NCBI RefSeq assembly: GCF_947499705.1
Contig: NZ_CANMPJ010000001.1
Span: forward strand, 903,501-967,500
DNA length: 64,000 bases
Reading direction: 5' to 3'
DNA from: an uncultured Erythrobacter sp.
GTDB taxonomy: Bacteria > Pseudomonadota > Alphaproteobacteria > Sphingomonadales > Sphingomonadaceae
Part shown: positions 26,016 to 34,300 of the stretch, piece after piece
Layout of the letters: each line of letters begins with the position of its first letter
Position numbering within the stretch: the stretch's first letter is position 1
The notes under the pieces: generated by a model
Seen by the model: only the letters and a program-made list of their open reading frames with translations
Told to the model about the DNA's origin: nothing
Database searches by the model: none
Translations under genes and position numbers: made by a program

Positions 26016-27869
26016 TCAGTCCCGTTTGCTTTGGTGTGGTGGCTTGCCAGAATTCTTGTGATTGCCGGGTTTGCCGCGCTCTTTACCGCCGGGTTTTGAG
26101 CCGAATTTTCCACCCGACTTCTTCTTGAAGTTCTTGCCACCTTGCTTGCCTGATCGGTCACCTTTTGGCCCCCGTGCGGGATCGACTCTAGCACCACCAG
26201 AGCGTGCATTTTTGCTGCCAGAGTGTCCCTTTTTGCGATTGACGCGCGCCGCAACGCGCGGACCGTCTGCAGACACTTCGAAGCGAATTGCCTCTTCGTC
26301 GCTTTCAGTCCCTGCCGTTCGCTGCGTGGCGGCGGCAAACTTGTCGGCAATTGTGCGCGGGATCTGGAAGTGCGTTTCGTCAGGGCCAATGCGGATCGCG
26401 CCGATCTCGTTGCGGGTCACGTGACCACGGCGGCAAAGCAGCGGCAGGATCCAGCGCGGGTCGGCGTTCTGCTTGCGCCCGATATCCATTCGGAACCACA
26501 CCGTGTCCTCGAAACCCGGGCGGTGGCGCTCTTTTTGTGCGGCACGTCGAGCCTCGGGCGTGTTGGGCATCAACTCTTCCGGTTCGGGCATCTTGGAGCG
26601 GTGTGCGTGGACCAGCATGGCGGCGAGATCAGCCGGACTGCGCTTGGCTAGCAATTGCCCGGCGACTTCGCGGTCGGCATCGCTCACTTCGACCGGCTCC
26701 ATCAGCTTTTCAAGCAGGCGTTCGCGATCTTTGGACTTGATGGCCTCGCGGTCCGGCGCGTCGATCCACATTGGTTTGATCTTCGCATGACGGAGCATGG
26801 ATTCGACCCGCTTGCGGCGCGGGAAGGGAACGATCAGCACGGCGGTGCCCTTTTTGCCCGCGCGCCCCGTTCGGCCAGACCGGTGCTGTAGCACCTCGGC
26901 GTCACGCGGAATTTCCACATGAATTACAAGGCTGAGCGAGGGGAGATCGATCCCGCGCGCGGCAACATCGGTGGCGACGCATACGCGGGCTCGGCGGTCG
27001 CGAAGCGCTTGCAGCGCCTGATTGCGTTCCTGCTGCGAATGCTCGCCCGACAGCGCCACGACGCTGAAGCCGCGTTCCTGTAACGTCGCATGAAGGCGGC
27101 GGACGCTTTCCCGCGTCGCGCAGAACAGGATCGCCGTCTCCGCTTCGTGAAAGCGAAGCAGGTTGACCACGGCGTTTTCCACTTCGGGCGGTGAGACCGT
27201 GACGGCCTGATAGGAAATGTCTTCGTGACTGCGACCTTTATCGACGGTGGCTATCCGCAATGCGTTGCGTTGATACCGCTGAGCCAAGGCTTCGATCGGG
27301 CGCGGCATGGTGGCGGAAAACAGCAATGTGCGGCGGTTCTCTGGCGCAGCGTCGAGGATGGCTTCGAGCTCGTCGCGAAAGCCCATATCGAGCATTTCGT
27401 CGGCCTCATCGAGCACCACGGCAGCGAGATCGGACAGGTCGAGTGCGCCGCGCTCAAGATGATCGCGCAGACGACCCGGCGTCCCGACAACGATAGTCGC
27501 GCCAGATTTTAGCACCTTTCGCTCATGCGAAGGGTTCATACCGCCAACACATGTCGCAACGCGGGCTCCGGCGAGACCGTACAGCCATTGTAGCTCGCGG
27601 CTGACCTGCAGTGCCAGTTCGCGTGTCGGGGCGATGATGAGGGCTTTGGGCTTGTAAGCATGAGCCACCAAGCCTTCTTCATTGAGCAGCTCGCTGGCCA
27701 TTGCCAGTCCGAACGCGACGGTCTTGCCTGAGCCAGTCTGCGCTGAGACAACGAGGTCACGGCCCAGCGCTTCAGGTTCCAGCACAGCGGCCTGAACATC
27801 GGTAGGCTCGGAATAGTCGCGCGAGGCAAGGGCTTCCTGAAGCCGTGCGGGCAGATCGGTGAATGTCAT
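26016..27869 (-). CDS. DEAD-box ATP-dependent RNA helicase (DeaD/CsdA-like)
   Basis: A 617-residue helicase with all core motifs: Q motif near 20-25, AQTGSGKT (43-50), PTREL, GG, TPGR, DEAD (154-157) and SAT (185-187). Domain 2 has ARGIDLPS and HRSGRTGRAGKKG. A DbpA-type RNA-binding domain lies at about 450-525, followed by a Lys/Gly/Ser-rich basic tail. This plan fits CsdA/DeaD proteins that help ribosome assembly and RNA decay, often in the cold. The long basic tail is low-complexity and probably binds RNA loosely. Confidence 0.92.
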   Translation of the reverse strand: MTFTDLPARLQEALASRDYSEPTDVQAAVLEPEALGRDLVVSAQTGSGKTVAFGLAMASELLNEEGLVAHAYKPKALIIAPTRELALQVSRELQWLYGLAGARVATCVGGMNPSHERKVLKSGATIVVGTPGRLRDHLERGALDLSDLAAVVLDEADEMLDMGFRDELEAILDAAPENRRTLLFSATMPRPIEALAQRYQRNALRIATVDKGRSHEDISYQAVTVSPPEVENAVVNLLRFHEAETAILFCATRESVRRLHATLQERGFSVVALSGEHSQQERNQALQALRDRRARVCVATDVAARGIDLPSLSLVIHVEIPRDAEVLQHRSGRTGRAGKKGTAVLIVPFPRRKRVESMLRHAKIKPMWIDAPDREAIKSKDRERLLEKLMEPVEVSDADREVAGQLLAKRSPADLAAMLVHAHRSKMPEPEELMPNTPEARRAAQKERHRPGFEDTVWFRMDIGRKQNADPRWILPLLCRRGHVTRNEIGAIRIGPDETHFQIPRTIADKFAAATQRTAGTESDEEAIRFEVSADGPRVAARVNRKKGHSGSKNARSGGARVDPARGPKGDRSGKQGGKNFKKKSGGKFGSKPGGKERGKPGNHKNSGKPPHQSKRD

Positions 27870-28403
27870 TTTGAGCTTTCGTGGTGTGTCGCACTCGGCG
27901 ACAAGGAACTGGGCGGCGCCTAAGGCCTGGGTCTCGCCAGAGAATAACCCGCAAATACCTGACTTAGAGGCAATTTCCGGATCGATCTAAAGAAGTCGTG
28001 AGACAGGGTGGGCTGGCCACAACGGCGCGGCACCGTGATTTGAGCATCGCAATAGCCCGATTGTGCAGTGCAGCGCAATTCTATTCGGTTGCTAGCGGGT
28101 CTTGCTCGGCGCTTTGCCATCAAATCGACCGGTTCTTGTTCGGCTAACAACGCCTACTTTTGGCTCCGTTTGTCGTGCGTAAGCGCATGTTTACCTTAGG
28201 CGGCGATGGGCGATTAACCGCGTTCGTCAAATGTAACATCGTGTAAAATTTGGCGGAATTCAGCTGTTTCCCCGTTCGTTCCTAACGGGTTGCTAACCAT
28301 TACCGCGTATTCGCACTACGCATGAACACGCAAAATACAGTCAATCCGGCATTTGCCTTAACCGAACCGTATGGCGCCAGCCACTTCGGTAGCTCACACG
28401 CTA

Positions 28404-28465
28404 TTTCGCAATTTGGGCTAGAAAGCTTTTGCAATTTGCGAGGCGATGAAGCGCTTTCGCAATCT
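28404..28465. promoter_or_regulatory. upstream activator-site cluster, DUF11 operon
   Basis: Three copies of the motif seen at both exopolysaccharide divergons: TTTCGCAATTTGGG (28404-28417), TTTTGCAATTTGCGAGG (28427-28443) and CTTTCGCAATCT (28454-28465). They lie about 50-110 bases upstream of the -24/-12 promoter, a normal distance for enhancer sites of NtrC-type activators. Confidence 0.65.
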
Positions 28466-28513
28466 CAGAACCACGGGAAGTCGAAAAACGCCGGAAATCC
28501 GGGGTTTTTGGGC

Positions 28514-28530
28514 TTGGCATGGGTCTTGAA
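28514..28530 (+). promoter_or_regulatory. sigma-54-like promoter for the DUF11 operon
   Basis: TTGGCATGGGTCTTGAA: GG at 28516-28517 and GA at 28528-28529 are 10 bases apart. TGGCA matches the -24 element; TTGAA differs from the -12 consensus TTGCA by one base, as does the promoter at 10387. The promoter ends 31 bases before the ATG at 28562. Confidence 0.65.
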
Positions 28531-28561
28531 TGGCTTCGTTCGAACTTTCGACGAGGTCAAA

Positions 28562-29620
28562 ATGCAAGCTCATTCAAGCTTTTTCCTGGCACCCGCGATC
28601 AGATCTGCACAGATCTCTGCAGAGGCCAAGCACGTACGCTCAAGAAGCACGTCTTGGAGCGTCTCACTGTTTGGCGCAGCGTTCGCATTGACCGCGCTCG
28701 GTGCAAACGCCGCGCATGCCGAGGGCGTGAGCGCAGGCACGCTGATCGAGAACACTGCAACCGCGACGTATGACGATGGCGGCGGTGAAAAAACGATCGA
28801 TTCCAACACGGTAACGCTTCGTGTCGACGAACTTCTCGACGTAACCATCACATCGCTGGATTCCGGGCCACTGGCTGCTGTTCCTGGCGAAGCGGTGCTC
28901 ACCTTTGAAATCACCAACCAGGGCAACGGCCCCGAAGCATACCAGTTGACTGCAAACCCGGTGGTCGCCGGAAACGACTTCGACACGACAGTCGATAGCA
29001 TCGCGGTCGATACCAACGGCAACGGCACATATGATCCGGGCGTCGATGAAATCCTGACGGCACCGGAAACGACCGCTGTGCTGGCAGCGGATGAAACGCT
29101 GACCGTGTTCGTCATCGTCACCGTCCCCGATGGTGTGACAGATGGGCAGGAAAGCGACATTGAGCTGACCGCCGACGCCGTAACCGGTACCGGCGCGCCG
29201 GGCACGCTGTTTGCTGGCCAAGGTGTTGACGGCGGTGACGCGATTGTCGGCACAACTGGCGCTTCGGCCACGGCAACCGGCGAACTGCTGGTCGGCATTA
29301 CCTCGGTCGATCTGACCAAGGCCGCCAGCATTGTCGATCCGTTCGGCGGCACCAGCGCGGTTCCGGGCGCGGTCGTTACCTTCACCATTACCGCCGATGT
29401 CGCAGGCAGTGGATCGGTCGACGATCTGATCGTCACCGACACCATTCCCGATGGCACCACTTACGCGGCCGGAACTCTCGCGCTGGACGGCAACCCGCTG
29501 ACCGACGTCAGCGGCGATGACGCCGGTGAAGCATCCGATGCAAGCGGCATCAGTGTCGATCTCGGCACAGTCGCCGCCGGGTCCAGTCAAGCCATCACTT
29601 TCAACGTCACAATCGACTAA
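28562..29620 (+). CDS. exported DUF11-domain surface protein, first gene of the operon
   Basis: A 352-residue protein. The ATG at 28562 follows CGAGGT and gives a late but clear signal peptide (SLFGAAFALTALGANAAHA). The mature protein opens with TLIENTATATYDDGG and SNTVTLRV, a pattern shared with two other proteins of this operon. Then come two Ig-like beta domains; the second (VDLTKAASIVDPFGG onward) is a DUF11 repeat ending SSQAITFNVTID at the stop. It is acidic, with calcium-site-like DTNGNGTYD. DUF11 domains build extracellular stalks; the protein probably sits on the cell surface. Function unknown. Confidence 0.8.
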   Translation: MQAHSSFFLAPAIRSAQISAEAKHVRSRSTSWSVSLFGAAFALTALGANAAHAEGVSAGTLIENTATATYDDGGGEKTIDSNTVTLRVDELLDVTITSLDSGPLAAVPGEAVLTFEITNQGNGPEAYQLTANPVVAGNDFDTTVDSIAVDTNGNGTYDPGVDEILTAPETTAVLAADETLTVFVIVTVPDGVTDGQESDIELTADAVTGTGAPGTLFAGQGVDGGDAIVGTTGASATATGELLVGITSVDLTKAASIVDPFGGTSAVPGAVVTFTITADVAGSGSVDDLIVTDTIPDGTTYAAGTLALDGNPLTDVSGDDAGEASDASGISVDLGTVAAGSSQAITFNVTID

Positions 29621-29649
29621 GAATTTACTCCGAGTTGAGGAATAAACCC

Positions 29650-30138
29650 ATGAACACGCTTAAAAAAATGGTCGCAAGCCTGCTTGTTCTTTCACTTCCG
29701 ATCGTTCCGGTCGCAGCGCAGGACACACCTGCCGCAAACCCGGTAACCCTGTCGGGTGATGTGAAAGCCGTGAAAACTGTCACGGATGAAGCAGGATCGG
29801 AGCGGACCGAACTGGTTGAGCCGAACAAGATCATTCCGGGTGACCGCCTGATCTTCGGCACCGACTATGCAAACAACAGCGCAGAAGCCGTGACTGACTT
29901 TGTCGTCACGAACCCGCTGCCGAGCGCCGTACGCCTCGCGCCAGACGCCGACCCGGATCTGACCGTGTCGGTTGATGGCGCTCAGAGCTGGGGCACACTC
30001 GGCGAGCTAACAATTACGGATGAAAACGGTGCCACGCGCACCGCGACCCATGCCGATGTCACCCATGTTCGCTGGACGCTCGCGTCCATCGCGCCGGGTG
30101 AGAGCGGACGGCTCGAATATCCAGCAATCATTCGCTGA
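29650..30138 (+). CDS. small exported DUF11-like protein
   Basis: A 162-residue protein with a signal peptide (KKMVASLLVLSLPIVPVAAQ) and one domain. The domain contains VEPNKIIPGDRLIFGTDYAN and ends ASIAPGESGRLEYPAIIR. These match the start and last strand of a DUF11 domain, so this is a single-domain member. The ATG at 29650, with GAGGA upstream, is preferred to a TTG at 29635. It lies 29 bases after the first gene. Confidence 0.75.
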   Translation: MNTLKKMVASLLVLSLPIVPVAAQDTPAANPVTLSGDVKAVKTVTDEAGSERTELVEPNKIIPGDRLIFGTDYANNSAEAVTDFVVTNPLPSAVRLAPDADPDLTVSVDGAQSWGTLGELTITDENGATRTATHADVTHVRWTLASIAPGESGRLEYPAIIR

Positions 30139-30209
30139 ACAGCGAAAGATAACCGCCAAGTCCTGTGGGCGGATTGTTTGACACGGGGCACACGCAGAGG
30201 ACCACTATC

Positions 30210-31301
30210 ATGAGACGTACCACCCAGTGGCTGGGTGCGGTAAGTGCTACGGCACTTGTCGCAATGACCAGCACACCGGCGATGGCTGTCGGCACCGATG
30301 CCGGCGATACCATCACCAACAACGTCACTGTCAGCTATGATGTTGGCGGTGTCGAACAAACCGACGTGACGGCCAGCGACACTTTCACGGTTGACCGCCG
30401 TGTGAATGTCGATGTCGAGTTCATTGGCGGCACCGTTTCGGTGTCTCCGGGACAAAACCAGGCGGAACTCGCCTTTGACGTCACCAACCTGTCGAACGAC
30501 ACGATCGACCTCGCCCTGACGACCGCACTGACCGGCGGCACCGCGGCCAACATCGACAATATCGAGATTTATCTCGATGCCGATGGTGACCGTACGTTGA
30601 GTGCAGCTGAACTTGCGGCAGGTCCGATCACATTCCTCGATGAAGTCGCCGAAGACGGCACTATCGAAGTGATTGTGGTGGGAGATATCGATCTTGCCGC
30701 CGTCAATGCCGACACGTTCGATGTCACGCTGACCGCAGATGCACATGCAGCTGGTGCAGTTGGCCTTGGTGCAGAACTCACCGCAACGACGGGTGCAAAC
30801 ACCGCCGGTGTGGACACTGTTCTGTTCGATGGCGCAGGTGACACTGATGCGGCCAACGCTGGCGACGATTCCGACACTGGTGACTTCGTTGTCGCCGGCG
30901 CTCAGGTTTCTGTCGTCAAATCGAGCGTTGTCATCAGCGATCCAGTGAACGGCACGACCAACCCGAAAGCAATTCCGGGCGCAACCGTGCAGTACTGCAT
31001 TGCCGTGACCAACGCGCCTGGCGCTGCAACAGCCACCGACGTGGCTGTGGTCGATGACCTGCCATTCGACGTTACCTATCTGTCGGGCTTTGGCATCTTT
31101 GAAGATGGCACAGCAACGATCGATGATCAGGGTAACACCGATCCTACCGACGACGTCGCAACTTGCGCGCTTGACGGTACTGCTGGCGGCGCATTTGCTG
31201 CTGGCGCGGGTACTGGCGGTGAAGATCAGGTCTCTGGTGACCTGAGCGACATCCCGGCAAGCACGACACGCTCGCTCTATTTCCGCGTCACGATCAACTA
31301 A
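30210..31301 (+). CDS. exported DUF11-domain surface protein
   Basis: A 363-residue protein. The signal peptide is MRRTTQWLGAVSATALVAM up to TPAMA, and the ATG at 30210 follows AGAGGA. It opens with DTITNNVTVSYDVGG, the same module as the first and fourth proteins. A middle Ig-like domain has EIYLDADGDRTLS, a calcium-site-like loop. The C-terminal DUF11 domain begins VVKSSVVISDPVNGTTNPKA and ends TTRSLYFRVTIN. The sequence DPVNGTTNxKAIPGA recurs in the fifth protein, so their repeats are recent relatives. Confidence 0.8.
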   Translation: MRRTTQWLGAVSATALVAMTSTPAMAVGTDAGDTITNNVTVSYDVGGVEQTDVTASDTFTVDRRVNVDVEFIGGTVSVSPGQNQAELAFDVTNLSNDTIDLALTTALTGGTAANIDNIEIYLDADGDRTLSAAELAAGPITFLDEVAEDGTIEVIVVGDIDLAAVNADTFDVTLTADAHAAGAVGLGAELTATTGANTAGVDTVLFDGAGDTDAANAGDDSDTGDFVVAGAQVSVVKSSVVISDPVNGTTNPKAIPGATVQYCIAVTNAPGAATATDVAVVDDLPFDVTYLSGFGIFEDGTATIDDQGNTDPTDDVATCALDGTAGGAFAAGAGTGGEDQVSGDLSDIPASTTRSLYFRVTIN

Positions 31302-31322
31302 GATCTGACAAGGACTTAGGCT

Positions 31323-34300
31323 TTGCGTGTAGCCCCCTCTTTGAGCCGTCTGGCAGCAGCACTCTGTGTAGTGCTGCTGCCTTTCGGCGTGCTCGGAGAG
31401 GGGGTGCGTGCGCAGGATACGACTCCGGAAGAAACGCCGGAAGTCATTAGAACTATTACCAATATTGCCGAAGCCAATTGGCGCTTCGGTGGACGTGAGG
31501 CGAGCATTACTTCGAACACAGTTTCGATCGATGTGACCCTGCCGCCGCCTGAAATTCGTGCGTTGCGTCCCGCACCACAGGGCGGTTTTGAACTCAATTT
31601 CCGTGCGCCAATTTGCAGCGCAACCGGTCAAAGCATTCAATCTGTCGGCTCGCCCGGCTCTTCGCAGCCGACTGCCAATTCACAGCCACTGAACGCGATG
31701 GTCGAGCAGACATCGGTTTTGCGGGCGGGGCAGACATTGTTTTTCGAAGTCACCGCACTTCAAGGCAATCTCGATCCGAACGAAATCGACTCGCTTGATG
31801 TGGTGATCACCACATCGACAGGCGACCGCGAGACCGAGACGATCTTCGAAACCGGTCCAAACACCGGCATCTTTGTCGGTCAGATCGATACAGCACGCAT
31901 TCCGCCTGCACCGGTTCAGGGCGATTGCCAACTTAGCATTACCGATGGCAGCCAGATCGAAATCGCTGCTTCGCTGCCGGGACAGACCGAGATCATCGTG
32001 CAAACCGATGTCGTAGTGCTCGCCGATCCATTCGGCGTCGTGTTCGACAGCGAAACCGGTGAGCCGGTTGACGGCGCAATTGTTACTCTGGTCGATGATG
32101 CGACCGGACTGCCAGCGACAGTGTTCGCCGAAGACGGCGTAACCGCTTGGCCTTCCACGGTGATTTCAGGACAGACGATAACCGATGGTGCAGGCCGCGT
32201 GATTGAAATGGGGCCGGGTGAGTTCTGGTTCCCGTTGACATTCCTGGGGCGCTATCGCCTCGTAATCGAGCCGCCAGAGCCTTACACAGCGCCGTCTGTG
32301 GTGTCGCGGGCCGAGCTCGCGCGCCTTGCGCGTCCCGATGGCCGCTCGTTCGTTATCGCCGATGGATCATTCGGCGGCGCGTTTGAACTGACCGATCCGA
32401 CGCCGGTGCAGATCGATATTCCACTTGATCGACCAAGCCTTGAGATCGGCTTGACCAAGACGGCTTCGCGTCAGCGCGTTGTTCCCGGAGACGTGGTTTT
32501 CTACGCAATTACAGCGAGTAACGCCGATCCGAGCCGGGTGAAGCGCAATGTCGTTCTCACCGACGTGCCGTCGCGTGAATTGCGTTTGCGCCCCGATACA
32601 GTGCGCGTGAACGGCGCTGTAGCGCCTGATGCGGTGACAATCGCGTCCGATGGCAGCTCGCTGAGCATTGATTTGGGCGATCTAGCAGGTGGAGCGTCCG
32701 CTCGCGTCACCTATGCCATGACCGTTCGTCCTGATGCGTCTCCGGGACGCGCGGTGAACGATGCCGTTGTTACAGACTCGCTTGGCCGCACTGCACGCGC
32801 CAACGCCGTCATCGATATCGAGCGAGAATCGATCGCTGATCGCATGACCATCATTGGCCGTGTGACCGATGGCCGCTGCTCAGTTCGCGATGAAGAGCGC
32901 CGCGGTATTCCGGGCGTTCGTGTGATGCTCGAAGATGGCAGCTTTGCGATTACCGATGCCGATGGCCGCTATCACTTTGAAGGCGTCGTTCCCGGGACCC
33001 ACGTGGTTCAGGCGTCTCGCATGACTTTGCCTGAAGGCGCTGAATTCATTGATTGTATCCGCTCAACCCGCAATGCTGGCAGCAACAATTCACGGTTTGT
33101 GATCGGACAGGGCGGAAGCCTTGTCGTGGTCGATTTCCACGCGACTGTGCCGGAAGGCTCGCTGGTCGATGTCGCGCCGCTTGCTGAGACCACGCCGGAT
33201 GGCTCGATTGCCCGCGAAACCGCTGCTCTTGCGACCAGCACCAACGGAGCAACCGGGGCGGACATTCTGGTGGCAGGCGCTGCAGCGCAGGCTCCCGTGG
33301 AGCCAGCGACGCCGCTCGCTGCACCAACCACCGATTGGCTCGCTATGGGCGACGGCGAAGACGGCTTCCTCTCTCCTACGGTCGATGCCAACCCGCGCGC
33401 CCCGGCGATCAAGGTCGCTATTCGTCACCGCCGCGGCCAGAAGGTCGTGCTGCGGGTCGATGGCGAAGAGGTCGATCCGCTGGCATTCGATGGCACATTG
33501 CAGCCGCAAAAGGGTCGGTTCGGTGTCAGCACTTGGCGTGGTGTGCCGTTGATCAACGAGCGCACATTCCTCGAAGCCGATATCTACAACTCCTTCGGCG
33601 AAGTCAGCAAAACACTCTCGCGCGAAGTGTTCTTCACCAGCACGCCGACCAAGGTCGAATTGGTGCCCGAACTGTCAAACCTGGTCGCCGATGGCCGCAC
33701 CAGTCCGGTCGTCGCTATCCGCGTGCTCGACCGCAACAACCGTCCGCTGCGTGAAGGTATCGCCGGTGAATTCTCGCTCAATGCGCCGTATGAGAGCGCT
33801 GAGCAGCTTGATCGCCAGCAACTCAACCAGCTTACCGGACTGGGCGCGAGTTCTGCGCGCTGGGTGGTCGAGGGTAACGAAGGCATCGCGTTCATTGAGC
33901 TTGCCCCGACAATGGTCAGCGGCTCGCTGCGGCTCGATTTCACCTTCGACGACGGCGAAATCGCGCGCCAGCAGGAACTGGAAGCGTGGATTGAACCAGG
34001 CGATATCGAATGGACGATAATTGGTCTTGCTGAAGGCACAATCGGCGCGCGCTCGGTCGCAGACAATATGGAACGCGCTGGCCGCTTCGACAGCGATCTG
34101 GGTGATGATGCTCGCGTCGCGCTGTATGCAAAGGGCCGGGTGCTCGGCAAATACCTGCTGACGCTGGCCTATGACAGCGCCAAGCAGCGCGAGGACCAAC
34201 GCGTCCTAGGCACGCTCGATCCGCAGGCCTATTACACCGTGTTCGCCGATGGTTCGCTGCGCCGCTTCGACGCTGCCAGTCGCGAAAAACTGTATGTCCG

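Larger units (their letters stand above)
27870..28561. other. long intergenic region upstream of the DUF11 operon
   Basis: About 690 bases with no supported gene. An open frame over 28322-28561 runs into the first DUF11 gene but contains the promoter and activator sites, so it is not taken as coding. Visible are a small hairpin (CCCGTT 28271-28276, AACGGG 28284-28289), the motif cluster and the sigma-54 promoter listed separately. The left part should hold the helicase promoter; no clear -35/-10 pair was recognised. Confidence 0.6.

Noticed and set aside
29982..31640. 552-codon open frame on the minus strand
   Set aside because: It spans parts of three DUF11 genes in antisense and shows no domain; the sense genes have signal peptides and ribosome sites.
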